Of a stretch of DNA of 26,506 bases, positions 7,579-15,768 are shown one piece after another. The notes beneath the pieces are model-generated. The model ran no database searches, was not told where the DNA came from, and saw nothing but the letters and a program-made list of their open reading frames with translations. Position numbers and translations under genes: made by a program. The DNA comes from JARRON01 sp037383845 (GTDB lineage: Bacteria; Pseudomonadota; Gammaproteobacteria; Steroidobacterales; XN24), in assembly GCA_037383845.1 (NCBI GenBank), contig JARRON010000035.1, forward strand, positions 1 through 26,506, read 5' to 3'. Position 1 is the stretch's first letter. Every line of letters starts with the position of its first letter.

Positions 7579-8190
7579 ATGCGCAGGCGCAACAACTCTG
7601 GCAACCGGGGCGGCACGAGGCCCGCAGGACGGTTCCGCATCATCGGCGGGGTCTGGCGGGGGCGGCGGTTTTCCGTGCCCGCCGCCCCCGGGGTCCGGCC
7701 CACGCCGGACCGGGTGCGTGAGACCCTGTTCAACTGGCTGACGCCGGTGATAGACGGGGCCCGGTGTCTCGACCTCTACGCCGGCTCCGGGGCCCTCGGA
7801 CTGGAAGCTCTGTCCCGGGGCGCGGCGCGGGTGGTGTTCGTGGACAGCTCGGCGGTGGCCTGCGCCGCGATCCGCGATGCGCTGCAGATCGTCGGAAGCG
7901 AAGCGGGAGACGTCCGGCGTGAGACGGCGGAGAGCTACCTGGCGGGGCCGCCGGAGGCCTTCGACGTGGTCTTCCTCGACCCGCCGTTCCGGCAGGGGCG
8001 GGTGGAGCCGGCCCTCCAGCGTCTCGTGGACGGCGGATGGCTCCGGCCATCGGCGCTGGTGTACATCGAGACGGAGCGGCACGCCGCGCCGCCTCCCGGC
8101 TGGGACCTGCTTCGGGGCGCGACCGCCGGGCAGGTGCGTTACCATCTGGCCCGCCCCGAGCCACCCGCCGACGGTGAGAACCAAAAATGA
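7579..8190 (+). CDS. rsmD: 16S rRNA (guanine-966-N2)-methyltransferase RsmD
   Basis: RsmD uses S-adenosylmethionine to methylate G966 of 16S rRNA during 30S assembly. The 203-residue length matches the family. Visible motifs are RIIGGVWRGRR near the start (about 20-30), PTPDRVRETLFNWL (41-54), the SAM-binding LDLYAGSGALGLEALSRGA (64-82) and the catalytic DPPF (134-137). The start at ATG 7579 precedes a basic arginine-rich tail. The TGA overlaps the ATG of coaD (ATGA), so the two are translationally coupled, an arrangement often seen in bacteria. A link to ftsY, here interrupted by the lipase, is typical of gammaproteobacteria. Confidence 0.95.
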   Translation: MRRRNNSGNRGGTRPAGRFRIIGGVWRGRRFSVPAAPGVRPTPDRVRETLFNWLTPVIDGARCLDLYAGSGALGLEALSRGAARVVFVDSSAVACAAIRDALQIVGSEAGDVRRETAESYLAGPPEAFDVVFLDPPFRQGRVEPALQRLVDGGWLRPSALVYIETERHAAPPPGWDLLRGATAGQVRYHLARPEPPADGENQK

Positions 8191-8678
8191 TCACTGCCGC
8201 TCTTTACCCCGGCACCTTCGATCCCATCACCAACGGACACCAGGACCTGGTAAGACGCGCGGCCACCATCTTTCAGCGGGTGGTGGTGGCAATCGCGGCG
8301 AACCCGGCCAAGACCCCTTTGTTCTCCCTGGACGAGCGGGTGGGCCTCGCCCGGGAGGTCCTGAACGATATCGATAACGTGGAAGTGCTGGGCTACACGG
8401 GACTGACCGTGGCTTTCGCCCAGGAGAACGGGCTGGGAGTGATGATCCGGGGCCTGAGGGCGGTTTCCGACTTCGAATTCGAGTTCCAGCTGGCGACCAT
8501 GAGCCGGCAGCTCAGCCCCCACGTCGAGACGGTGTTCCTGACGCCGACGGAGCAGTTCAGCTTCATTTCCTCCAGCATGGTGCGGGAGATCGCGCTGCTC
8601 GGCGGTGACGTATCGCGCTTCGTGCACCCGGTGGTGGAGGAGGCCCTCAAGGGCCGCGCCGCCGCCCGGAAGGCCTGA
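8187..8678 (+). CDS. coaD: Phosphopantetheine adenylyltransferase CoaD
   Basis: CoaD transfers AMP from ATP to 4'-phosphopantetheine, giving dephospho-CoA, the penultimate step of coenzyme A synthesis. The 163-residue length fits (E. coli 159). The nucleotidyltransferase signature GTFDPITNGH (9-18) with His18 is intact. So are RGLRAVSDFEFEF (88-100) and the second ATP-binding motif FISSSMVREIA (126-136). It is coupled to rsmD by an ATGA overlap. Thirty-one bases separate it from ggt. In Pseudomonas, as I recall, a ferredoxin gene lies between coaD and ggt, and it is missing here. Confidence 0.97.
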   Translation: MITAALYPGTFDPITNGHQDLVRRAATIFQRVVVAIAANPAKTPLFSLDERVGLAREVLNDIDNVEVLGYTGLTVAFAQENGLGVMIRGLRAVSDFEFEFQLATMSRQLSPHVETVFLTPTEQFSFISSSMVREIALLGGDVSRFVHPVVEEALKGRAAARKA

Positions 8679-8709
8679 GCCGCCGGAGCACTCGGCTCCC
8701 GGAGTTCCC

Positions 8710-10377
8710 ATGCGAATCCTGAACCGTCCCCTTGTCGTTTTCCTGCTGTGGCTGCTGCCCGCGCTGAGCTGGGCACAGGGCCCCGGCAAGGCGGCCGTTG
8801 CGTCCGCCCATCCCCTGGCCACCCAGGCGGGTATCGAGATCATCGAGGCCGGCGGCAACGCCTTCGATGCCGCAGTGGCGGTGAGCGCCGCGCTGGGGGT
8901 CGTGGAGCCGTATTCCTCGGGCCTCGGGGGCGGCGGATTCTGGCTGCTGCATTTCGCAGCCGACGGGCGCCAGGTGGTGGTGGACGGCCGGGAGATCGCC
9001 CCGGGCGCGGCCACCGCCGACATGTACCTGGATGCCGATGGCGAGCCGGTTCCCCGGGCCTCCCTGGACGGCCCGCTGGCTGCCGGAATTCCTGGCGTCC
9101 CGGCTGCCCTGGTCCACATGAGCGAGCGCTACGGCACGCTGCCCCTGGCCCGCTGCCTGGCGCCGGCGATACGCCTGGCGAAGAGCGGCTTCCCGGTATA
9201 CGAGCGGATGCGGGTGGGGTTGAGCTACAAGCGGGAACTGCTGGAGCGGTTCCCCGTCGCGGCGGCGGCCTTCCTCCCGGGCGGGGAGGTGCCGGAAGTG
9301 GGCGACGTGATCCGGCTCCCCGGCCTGGCCATGCTCATGGAGCGCCTGGCAAAGGAAGGCTTCGACGGCTTCTACCGGGGCGAGACTGCCCGGACCATGG
9401 TCGAGTCGGTGCGGGACGCAGGCGGGATCTGGAGCCTGGAGGACCTGGCGGGCTACCGGGTGCGCGAGCGGGAGCCCATGCGGACGCGCTACCGGGACGT
9501 CGAGATCGTCATGCCGCCGCCGCCCTCCGCCGGCGGCGTGGCCATTACCGAGGCGCTGAATGTCCTGGCCGGCTTCGACCTTCAGCGCATGGACCGGGCC
9601 ACCCGTTCCCACGTGATCATCGAGGCCATGCGCCGCGCGTTCCGCGACCGGGCCTGGCTGGGTGACCCCGACTTCGTGGACATGCCGCTGGAAAAGCTCA
9701 CCGATCCGGACTATGCCGCCGGCCTGGCCGCCACCGTGAGGCTCGACCGGGCCACGCCCAGCGACACCTTCGCGCCCCTTTCCGTGGAGGACGAGGGGTC
9801 CCATACGACGCACTACTCCGTCATGGACGCCGACGGCAACCGGGTGGCGGCCACGCTGAGCATCAACGGCTGGTTCGGCAGCGGGTTCGCCGTGCCGGGA
9901 CTCCAGCTGATGCTCAACAACGAGATGGATGACTTTGCCATCAAGGTGGGCGTGCCGAACCTTTTTCGCCTGGTCGGCGCGGACGCCAATACCATCGAGC
10001 CCGGCAAGCGCATGCTCTCGAGCATGACGCCGACGTTTCTTGAGTCATCCCGGGGCGTCGCGGTGGTCGGCACGCCGGGCGGAAGCCGCATCATCAGCAT
10101 GGTGCTGCTGGCGAGCCTTGCCTGGATGGACGGCGCGGACGCCGGGGCCATGACGGCCATGCCGCGCTATCACCACCAGTACCGGCCCGACCGGGTGTTG
10201 TATGAACCCGGGGCCTTCACGCAGGACGAGCTGGACCGGCTTGCCGCCATGGGCCACGAGCTGCGGGAGAGCAGCCGCCAGTACGGCAACATGAACGTGG
10301 TCACCTGGGACTACGACGGCAACCGCGTCGAGGCGGCGTCCGATCCCCGGGCCGGGGGCGGCGGCAGGGTCTACTGA
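8710..10377 (+). CDS. ggt: Gamma-glutamyltransferase precursor
   Basis: This 555-residue periplasmic enzyme cleaves or transfers the gamma-glutamyl group of glutathione and related compounds. A signal peptide spans residues 1-22, with a likely cut after ALSWA. DGRE with the substrate-binding arginine lies at about 92-95, after the conserved EPYSSGLGGGGF. The autoprocessing site is THYSV preceded by Thr366, which would become the N-terminal nucleophile of the small subunit. Conserved small-subunit motifs follow: LNNEMDDF (402-409), SSMTPT (437-442) and GTPGGSRII (455-462). I chose ATG 8710 because GGAG stands six bases upstream and the signal peptide follows. An upstream in-frame extension would overlap coaD. 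It is co-directional with rsmD-coaD and convergent with mutM, 43 bp apart. Confidence 0.95.
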   Translation: MRILNRPLVVFLLWLLPALSWAQGPGKAAVASAHPLATQAGIEIIEAGGNAFDAAVAVSAALGVVEPYSSGLGGGGFWLLHFAADGRQVVVDGREIAPGAATADMYLDADGEPVPRASLDGPLAAGIPGVPAALVHMSERYGTLPLARCLAPAIRLAKSGFPVYERMRVGLSYKRELLERFPVAAAAFLPGGEVPEVGDVIRLPGLAMLMERLAKEGFDGFYRGETARTMVESVRDAGGIWSLEDLAGYRVREREPMRTRYRDVEIVMPPPPSAGGVAITEALNVLAGFDLQRMDRATRSHVIIEAMRRAFRDRAWLGDPDFVDMPLEKLTDPDYAAGLAATVRLDRATPSDTFAPLSVEDEGSHTTHYSVMDADGNRVAATLSINGWFGSGFAVPGLQLMLNNEMDDFAIKVGVPNLFRLVGADANTIEPGKRMLSSMTPTFLESSRGVAVVGTPGGSRIISMVLLASLAWMDGADAGAMTAMPRYHHQYRPDRVLYEPGAFTQDELDRLAAMGHELRESSRQYGNMNVVTWDYDGNRVEAASDPRAGGGGRVY

Positions 10378-10420
10378 GCGCCGCGCCGCCGGGAAAAGCC
10401 TTCCGGCCAGCGGCTGGGTT

Positions 10421-11239
10421 TCATCTCTGGCAGCGCGGACAGAAATAGGTCGCCCGCTGCCCGAGCACCCGCGATTTCACCGGCTCGCCGCAGCGCAGGC
10501 AGGGCTCGCCCGCCCGCCCGTACACTGCCAGTGCCTGGCTGAAGTAGCCGGGCTGGTTCTCGCCCCACGCAAAGTCTCTCAGCGTTGTTCCTCCCTGCCG
10601 GATGGCATCGGCGAGCACTTCCCGGATGGCCTCGGCAAGCCCCGCAAGGCGGACGGCGCTGATACGACCTGCTGCCCGGCTCGGCCGAATACCCGCGCGG
10701 AACAGGGCCTCGCTGGCATAGATGTTGCCGACGCCGACCACCACCCGCCCGTTCATGATGTGGGGCTTGATGGCGATCCGCCTGCCCGCGCAGGTGCCGG
10801 CGAGATACGCCCCGTCGAAACCGGGATCGAGGGGCTCCGGGCCCAGCCCGGCCAGAAGGGGATGCCGCCGGACGTCCCCGCGGATCCAGTGGATGGAGCC
10901 GAAGCGGCGGGGGTCGTTGAAACGCAGAACCCTGCCCGTGTCCAGGAGGATGTCGACGTGGTCGTGGTTTCCCGGCAGCGCCGCCGCCGGGGCGATGCGG
11001 AGGGACCCGCTCATGCCAAGGTGAAGCATCATGGTCCGGTCGCCGTCGAGCCGGAACAGCAGGTACTTGGCGCGCCGGTCAAGGGCCTCGATGCGGCGGC
11101 CGGTGAGGTTGGCCTTCAGTCGCGCCGGTACCGGCCAGCGCAGCCTTCGCTCCCTGACCACGACACCCTCGACCCTCGCCGAGGCCACGTAGGGCTCGAT
11201 GCCGCGGCGGGTGGTTTCGACTTCGGGCAGTTCGGGCAT
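10421..11239 (-). CDS. mutM: Formamidopyrimidine-DNA glycosylase (Fpg/MutM)
   Basis: MutM removes 8-oxoguanine and formamidopyrimidines from DNA and nicks the abasic site. The catalytic N-terminus PELPEVET is intact, with Pro2 as nucleophile and Glu3, and Lys58 (RRAKYLL) is present. The helix-two-turn-helix region shows VVVGVGNIYASEALF. GGTTLRDF and PGYFSQALAVYGR lead into a zinc finger with Cys247, Cys250, Cys267 and Cys270. At 272 residues it is standard length. It lies downstream of rpmB-rpmG on the same strand, a common gammaproteobacterial order, but a terminator lies between. No strong Shine-Dalgarno precedes the ATG. Confidence 0.97.
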   Translation of the reverse strand: MPELPEVETTRRGIEPYVASARVEGVVVRERRLRWPVPARLKANLTGRRIEALDRRAKYLLFRLDGDRTMMLHLGMSGSLRIAPAAALPGNHDHVDILLDTGRVLRFNDPRRFGSIHWIRGDVRRHPLLAGLGPEPLDPGFDGAYLAGTCAGRRIAIKPHIMNGRVVVGVGNIYASEALFRAGIRPSRAAGRISAVRLAGLAEAIREVLADAIRQGGTTLRDFAWGENQPGYFSQALAVYGRAGEPCLRCGEPVKSRVLGQRATYFCPRCQR

Positions 11240-11313
11240 GGCAGGCTCTTGTACGCCGGGGCCGCCGGAGGGGCAAGCGGGTCCACGGCGCGGGAATCGA
11301 ACCCCCGGACACG

Positions 11314-11337
11314 AAAAAGCCCGCCGGTGGCGGGCTT
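11314..11337 (-). terminator. Rho-independent terminator after rpmG
   Basis: On the minus strand AAGCCCGCC and GGCGGGCTT form a perfect 9-bp stem with a very small loop, followed by a run of T's (the AAAAA at 11314-11318 on the plus strand). It lies about 30 bp past the rpmG stop, so most rpmBG transcripts should end before mutM. Confidence 0.87.
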
Positions 11338-11365
11338 CGTCGATAGGCGTCGGAAGGCTCCGGCG

Positions 11366-11521
11366 CTATTTGATCTTGGCTTCCTTGTAGGTCACGTGCT
11401 TGCGCGCCTTCGGATCATACTTCTTCACTTCCATCTTCTCGGGATGGAGGCGCTTGTTCTTGGTCGTGGTGTAGAAGTGACCGGTGCCGGCGGAGGACAC
11501 GAGCTTGATCTTGTCTCGCAT
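11366..11521 (-). CDS. rpmG: 50S ribosomal protein L33
   Basis: The gene encodes 51 residues, beginning MRDKIKLVSSAGTGHFYTT and ending TYKEAKIK. This is the zinc-free form of L33, because the CxxC pairs of the zinc-binding type are absent and the protein has no cysteine. L33 sits near the E-site tRNA on the large subunit. GAGGAG is seven bases upstream of the ATG. Twelve bases separate it from rpmB, and together they form the standard rpmBG operon followed by a strong terminator. Confidence 0.97.
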   Translation of the reverse strand: MRDKIKLVSSAGTGHFYTTTKNKRLHPEKMEVKKYDPKARKHVTYKEAKIK

Positions 11522-11533
11522 GTTCCGACTCCT

Positions 11534-11770
11534 CTAGATCTTCTCGCCGCGGGCGCGCAGGTCCGCGAGGACCTTGTCGATCCCGACCTTGTCGATGATC
11601 CGCAGACCCTTCTGGGACACCCGCAGCTTCACCCAGCGCTTCTCGCTGGCTACCCAGATGCGGTGGGTGTGCAGGTTCGGCAGGAAGCGCCGACGGGTCT
11701 TGTTGTTCGCGTGGGACACGTTGTTCCCGGTGACCGGACGCTTGCCGGTGACCTGACAGACTCGCGACAT
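11534..11770 (-). CDS. rpmB: 50S ribosomal protein L28
   Basis: This 78-residue protein starts MSRVCQVTGKRPVTGNNVSH, the conserved L28 N-terminus, and continues with NLHTHRIW and RVSQKGLRIIDK. It is a structural large-subunit protein. An AAGGA eight bases before the ATG at 11770 fixes the start. A longer open frame to 11917 has no family similarity. It opens the rpmB-rpmG operon behind a good sigma-70-type promoter. Confidence 0.97.
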   Translation of the reverse strand: MSRVCQVTGKRPVTGNNVSHANNKTRRRFLPNLHTHRIWVASEKRWVKLRVSQKGLRIIDKVGIDKVLADLRARGEKI

Positions 11771-11831
11771 GACTGAAATCCTTAAGAAAATGCGACCGCC
11801 GGCCCCTGGGCCAGCGCCAAGTGAGCGGGGC

Positions 11832-11860
11832 ATTATGCCTTGGCCGCCGCCCGCAGGCAA
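11832..11860 (-). promoter_or_regulatory. Probable sigma-70 promoter of rpmBG
   Basis: On the minus strand TTGCCT (11855-11860), a 17-bp spacer and CATAAT (11832-11837) match four and five of six consensus bases. It lies about 60 bp before the rpmB start. The rest of 11771-11941 shows no gene. Confidence 0.55.
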
Positions 11861-11941
11861 GACGGACCTGTGCCTGTTAAGGGCCGAAGCGGCATGGCCC
11901 CTTGGGCCGTAAGGCACGGCCCCATGGCGGCCCGTGGCGGG

Positions 11942-12625
11942 CTAGAGGAGGCCGCGCTCGGCGAAGGACACGCAGGCGCCGTCTCCCACCACCAGGTGGT
12001 CCACCACGCGGATATCCACCAGGGCCAGCGCGCTCCTCAGCCGCCGCGTGATGACCTCGTCGGCCTGGCTGGGCTCGGCCACGCCGGAGGGATGGTTGTG
12101 GGCGAGGATCAGCGCCGCGGCGTTATGGGCCAGGGCGCGCTTGACTACCTCCCTGGGATGGACGCTGGCGCCGTCGATGGTGCCGCGGAACAGTTCCTCG
12201 AAGGCGATGACCCGGTTTCGGTTGTCCAGGTGCAGGCAGCAGAAAACCTCGTGAGGCAGGTCCCGCAGCCGGGCCCGCAGGAACCGCCGCACCGCGTCCG
12301 GCGAGCCCAGGGCCGGGCCCCGCCGCAGGGTTTCCTCCAGGTGTCGCCGCGCCAGTTCAAGCCCCGCCTGCAGCTGTGCGTACTTGACCGGCCCGAGGCC
12401 CGGAAGGGCGCAGAACACGGCCGGCTCGGCGCACAGGAGGCCCCGGAGACCCCCGAAGTGGACCAGGGTGTCCCGGGCCAGCGCCACCGCGCTCCGCCCG
12501 GCGGTACCGGTGCGCAGGAACACCGAAAGAAGCTCTGCATCGGACAGGCGGCCCGCACCCTGGGCAATAAGCTTTTCCCGGGGCCGCTCGCTGGCCGGCC
12601 ACTGGCGAATGGGCGTATGGGGCAT
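11942..12625 (-). CDS. radC: RadC/YicR family JAB-domain protein
   Basis: The 227-residue product is a RadC homologue. Despite the name, a repair role is no longer supported for the E. coli protein, and the biochemical role is unsettled. The N-terminal helical part begins IRQWPASERPREKLI, with a helix-hairpin-helix segment LPGLGPVKYAQLQA (about 74-87). The C-terminal JAMM/JAB metalloprotease-like domain holds HNHPSG (176-181) and Asp189, the full metal-binding set. I chose the ATG at 12625 because the family begins there. The open frame reaches 12745 but would run over the coaBC start. It is divergent from coaBC with 70 bp between, as in E. coli. Confidence 0.94.
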   Translation of the reverse strand: MPHTPIRQWPASERPREKLIAQGAGRLSDAELLSVFLRTGTAGRSAVALARDTLVHFGGLRGLLCAEPAVFCALPGLGPVKYAQLQAGLELARRHLEETLRRGPALGSPDAVRRFLRARLRDLPHEVFCCLHLDNRNRVIAFEELFRGTIDGASVHPREVVKRALAHNAAALILAHNHPSGVAEPSQADEVITRRLRSALALVDIRVVDHLVVGDGACVSFAERGLL

Positions 12626-12695
12626 GACGACGACAGTTCCAAGACCAGGAACAGTTACGCTAAGCTCCCCAGCCCTTCCAGGGGACGGAGCCAAT

Positions 12696-13889
12696 ATGTC
12701 CTCTCTGGCCGGAAAACGGGTGCTCGTCGGCGTCACCGCCGGCATCGCCGCCTACAAGACCCCGGACCTGGTGCGCCGTCTCCGGGAACGTGGCGCCTCG
12801 GTGCGGGTCGTGATGACCGGGTCGGCGACGCGGTTCGTGGGCCCGCTCACCTTCCAGGCGGTGTCCGGTCACCCGGTTCGGGCGGACCTGTGGGACCCGG
12901 CGGCGGAAGCGGCCATGGGCCACATCGAGCTGGCCCGGTGGGCCGACCTGGTGGTGGTGGCTCCGGCCACCGCGGACTTCCTCGCGCGGCTGGCGGGCGG
13001 ATTCGCCGACGACCTGCTGACCACTCTCTGCCTGGCCACGGAGGCCCCTGTCCACGTGGCGCCGGCCATGAACCGGCAGATGTGGGCCAGCCCCGCCACT
13101 GTCGCCAACGTGCAGACCCTGGCGGGGCGTGGCGTCACCATTCATGGCCCCGGGGAGGGAGACCAGGCCTGCGGGGAGACCGGCGCCGGCCGGATGCTGG
13201 AGCCCATGGAGATCATCGAGGGGATTCAACAGGAGGTGCCGGACGGGCGCCTCGCCGGCACGCGATTCGTCATTACCGCCGGACCTACCCGGGAAGCCCT
13301 GGACCCGGTGCGTTACCTCACCAACCGGAGCTCCGGAAAGATGGGCTACGCAGTGGCGGCTGCCGCCGCCTCCGCCGGCGCGGAGGTCACGCTCGTCAGC
13401 GGCCCCGTGTCCCTTCCGTCGCCGGCGGGCGTGGAGCGCGTGTGCGTCGAGACGGCCGGCCAGATGCGCGAGGCAGTGTTCGATGCCCTGCCCGGCGCGA
13501 CCGTCTTCATAGGGGCGGCCGCCGTGGCGGACTACCGTCCGGCCAGCGTCGCTCCCGGGAAGATCAAGAAGACCGACTCGGCCACGACCCTGGAGCTGGT
13601 GCCGAATCCCGACATCCTTGCCGAAGTGGCAGCCCGCCCCGGGCGGCCGCTGGTGGTGGGGTTCGCCGCGGAAACCGACGACGTGGAGGCGAATGCGGCG
13701 AAGAAACTCCGGGCCAAGGGCCTGGACCTGATCGCCGCGAACCGGGTGGGCGAGGCCTGTGGATTCGATGCCGACGACAATGCGCTGGTGGTGCTGTCGG
13801 AGGACAGCCGCGTGGACCTGGGCTCGGGTTCCAAGGCCGAGCTGGCCGGCGGGCTGGTGGAACTCATCGCCCGGCGGCTCGGCCGCTGA
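12696..13889 (+). CDS. coaBC: Bifunctional phosphopantothenoylcysteine decarboxylase / phosphopantothenate-cysteine ligase
   Basis: This 397-residue fusion makes 4'-phosphopantothenoylcysteine and decarboxylates it to 4'-phosphopantetheine, the substrate chain that feeds CoaD. The flavin-dependent CoaC domain (about 1-185) shows VGVTAGIAAYK, the active-site His76, PAMN (123-126) and Cys159 in ACGETGAGRM. The CoaB domain (about 188-397) shows TAGPTREALDPVRYLTNRS with Asn210, AAAVADYRP (274-282) and the GKIKK loop (288-292). GGAG lies just before the ATG. It is divergent from radC and followed by dut, the conserved gammaproteobacterial arrangement. Confidence 0.97.
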   Translation: MSSLAGKRVLVGVTAGIAAYKTPDLVRRLRERGASVRVVMTGSATRFVGPLTFQAVSGHPVRADLWDPAAEAAMGHIELARWADLVVVAPATADFLARLAGGFADDLLTTLCLATEAPVHVAPAMNRQMWASPATVANVQTLAGRGVTIHGPGEGDQACGETGAGRMLEPMEIIEGIQQEVPDGRLAGTRFVITAGPTREALDPVRYLTNRSSGKMGYAVAAAAASAGAEVTLVSGPVSLPSPAGVERVCVETAGQMREAVFDALPGATVFIGAAAVADYRPASVAPGKIKKTDSATTLELVPNPDILAEVAARPGRPLVVGFAAETDDVEANAAKKLRAKGLDLIAANRVGEACGFDADDNALVVLSEDSRVDLGSGSKAELAGGLVELIARRLGR

Positions 13890-13912
13890 CCCACGGCAAC
13901 AGGAGGCCGCCG

Positions 13913-14368
13913 TTGCAGGTTGTAAAGCTCAAGATCCTCGACCCCCGCCTGGGCGACGAGTTCCCGCTGCCGGAGTACGCCACGGAGGGTGCGGCGGGCC
14001 TGGACCTGAGGGCCTGCCTTCAGGAACCCCTGGAGCTGGCGCCGGGGCGGACGGAGCTGTTACCCACGGGCCTCGCGATCCACCTCGACGATCGAGGCCT
14101 GGCGGCCGTTCTGCTGCCCCGGTCCGGACTGGGTCACAAGCACGGTATCGTGCTGGGTAACCTGGTGGGGCTGATCGATTCGGACTACCAGGGCCAGGTG
14201 TACGTGTCTGCCTGGAACCGGGGCAGCGAGCCCTTCACGATCCAGCCGGGGGAGCGCATCGCTCAGATGGTGATCGTGCCGGTGGTGAGGGCTCGCTTCG
14301 AGGTGGTGGAAGACTTCGAGGCGACCCGCCGGGGCGCCGGCGGATTCGGCCACTCGGGACGACACTGA
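13913..14368 (+). CDS. dut: dUTP diphosphatase (dUTPase)
   Basis: Dut hydrolyses dUTP to dUMP and pyrophosphate, keeping uracil out of DNA and supplying dUMP for thymidylate. All five trimeric-dUTPase motifs are visible: EYATEGAAGLDLRA (21-34), PRSGL (69-73), GLIDSDYQGQV (86-96), GERIAQMVI (113-121) and RGAGGFGHSG (140-149). The start is TTG at 13913, fixed by a perfect AGGAGG six bases upstream. No ATG or GTG in frame is suitably placed. This gives 151 residues, the size of the E. coli enzyme. It lies 23 bp after coaBC. The rare start codon may lower its expression relative to coaBC. Confidence 0.96.
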   Translation: MQVVKLKILDPRLGDEFPLPEYATEGAAGLDLRACLQEPLELAPGRTELLPTGLAIHLDDRGLAAVLLPRSGLGHKHGIVLGNLVGLIDSDYQGQVYVSAWNRGSEPFTIQPGERIAQMVIVPVVRARFEVVEDFEATRRGAGGFGHSGRH

Positions 14369-14386
14369 CCGGACCGGCCGGAAAGC

Positions 14387-14950
14387 CTAGCCCGCGTCGA
14401 GCCCCTTGAGCTCGCGGAACCGCCGGATGTCGTCTCCGAAGGACGCGCTGATCTGGGCCTTGTCGTCTTCTCGCCGGGCGATCTCGGCTTCGTACTCCCC
14501 GATACGCTGGCGCACGGCACGGACTTCGTTCTCGTCGCCGCCGTCGGCTTCCAGTTCTTCCAGCCGCGTCCGCAGGGCCCCCAGCCTGTCATGGGCGACG
14601 GCATTCTGGCTTTCCAGGTAGCCCAGCCGCCGGTCCCGTACCTGCTCGATTTCCGCCACGGAGCCGTAGGTCGCCAGCAGAGCCCGGTCGCGGCTGGTCT
14701 CCGGCTGCGGCTTTTCGTCCTGCTGCGGCTCGGTGGCGTGGACCGTCTCGACCCGCATGCCCCGATCGTTAAGCACGTCGTGGCTTTGCTTTGAGTACTT
14801 CGCCGGAATGGAGTCGCCGTAGTGGGTCACGCCGTTTTCGTCCACCCACTTGTAGACCTTGCCCGCGGCGAGCGCCTGGCCGGATGCAAGACCCAGCGTC
14901 AGCGCAGTCAGGGCTGCCAGGGTGGTCAATTTTTTGATGCGCAAGATCAT
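14387..14950 (-). CDS. Periplasmic DUF4124 coiled-coil protein
   Basis: The 187-residue product has a signal peptide (about 1-28, likely cut after QALA) and then the DUF4124 domain (KVYKWVDENGVTHYGD). Charged, helix-forming sequence with heptad-like leucines follows (about 90-180), probably a coiled coil. DUF4124 domains are common in gammaproteobacterial envelope proteins, and their function is unknown. I chose ATG 14950 because GGAGG stands eight bases upstream and the signal peptide follows. ATG 14974 is in frame but weaker. It occupies the dut-pyrE interval where E. coli carries slmA. It is convergent with dut, 18 bp apart. Confidence 0.85.
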   Translation of the reverse strand: MILRIKKLTTLAALTALTLGLASGQALAAGKVYKWVDENGVTHYGDSIPAKYSKQSHDVLNDRGMRVETVHATEPQQDEKPQPETSRDRALLATYGSVAEIEQVRDRRLGYLESQNAVAHDRLGALRTRLEELEADGGDENEVRAVRQRIGEYEAEIARREDDKAQISASFGDDIRRFRELKGLDAG

Positions 14951-15028
14951 GGCCGTCGCCTCCGGAGAAGTCATGCCGTCCCTGACATTATGTTAGGCGC
15001 CATCCGGCGGCGCCGCACAGGACGCAGT

Positions 15029-15688
15029 TCACATCTTTTGGCCGGTACTCACGCCGTAGCGGTCCCGGTAGGCCCTCATCGCGGCCAGGCGTTCCTCCTG
15101 TCCGGGGCTCCTCTCCAGGTGCTCCAGCAGATCGGCCAGGGTCAGGATGCTGATCACGGGCATCCCCAGGTCCTGCTGCACTTCCTGTACGGCCGAGCGC
15201 TCACTGGTTCCCCGCTCCTGCCGGTCCAGGGCGATGGCCACGCCGGCCGGCGTGGCGCCGGCGGCATCGATGATGGCCACCGATTCCCGGATGGCGGTGC
15301 CGGCGGTAATGACATCGTCGATGACCAGGACCCGTCCTTCCAGGGGCGCGCCCACCAGGTTCCCGCCCTCGCCGTGATCCTTGGCTTCCTTGCGGTTGAA
15401 GCTCCAGGGGACGTCGCGGTTGTGCCGCCGCGCCAGAGAGACGGCCGCGGCTGCGGCCAGAGGGATGCCCTTGTAGGCGGGACCGAAGAGGACGTCGAAC
15501 TCCAGTCCGGAGGCCACGATGGCGTCCGCGTAGCAGTCGCCGAGGGCGCCCAGGGCGGCGCCGGTATGGAACAGGCCGGCGTTGAAAAAATAGGGACTGC
15601 TGCGCCCGGACTTGAGGGTGAATTCGCCGAATCGCAGGGCCCCGCGTTCCAGGGACAGTCCGATGAAAGCGCGCTGATAGTCGTGCAT
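15029..15688 (-). CDS. pyrE: Orotate phosphoribosyltransferase
   Basis: PyrE joins orotate and PRPP to give OMP in pyrimidine synthesis. The 219-residue protein shows the orotate-binding FTLKSGRSSPYFFN (23-36), GPAYKGIPLA (69-78) and the flexible loop RKEAKDHGEGG (99-109). The PRPP motif VLVIDDVITAGTA lies at 120-132. The start at 15688 (MHDYQRAFI) matches the family N-terminus. A longer open frame to 15745 would cross into the divergent promoter region. No clear Shine-Dalgarno is visible. No rph leader or attenuator is visible upstream. It is divergent from the exonuclease III gene with 80 bp between. Confidence 0.96.
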   Translation of the reverse strand: MHDYQRAFIGLSLERGALRFGEFTLKSGRSSPYFFNAGLFHTGAALGALGDCYADAIVASGLEFDVLFGPAYKGIPLAAAAAVSLARRHNRDVPWSFNRKEAKDHGEGGNLVGAPLEGRVLVIDDVITAGTAIRESVAIIDAAGATPAGVAIALDRQERGTSERSAVQEVQQDLGMPVISILTLADLLEHLERSPGQEERLAAMRAYRDRYGVSTGQKM

Positions 15689-15768
15689 GGAGACAAAGGC
15701 CAGGCGTGGCGGGCGAAAGGCGCCCGGTCGGAAGTTATGATACACGCCGGTTCCCCCACTTCTTTCCC

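Noticed and set aside
8139..9813. Long minus-strand open frames opposite coaD and ggt
   Set aside because: Composition and lack of any motif show them to be antisense shadows of the well-supported plus-strand genes.
11292..11306. tRNA-like T-arm on the minus strand (GGGGGTTCGATTCCC) between mutM and rpmG
   Set aside because: No D-arm, anticodon arm or acceptor stem can be built around it and no CCA end follows. The T-stem also has a mismatch. It is either chance or a very short remnant. A covariance-model search would decide.
11840..12695. Very long plus-strand open frame across radC, coaBC and dut
   Set aside because: It is the dut frame left open by high GC. The real dut start is the TTG behind AGGAGG, and the upstream part is antisense to radC and out of frame with coaBC.
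14997..15016. GGCGCC-based hairpin between pyrE and the DUF4124 gene as a terminator
   Set aside because: It is GC-rich but no T-run follows on either strand, so termination is not supported.
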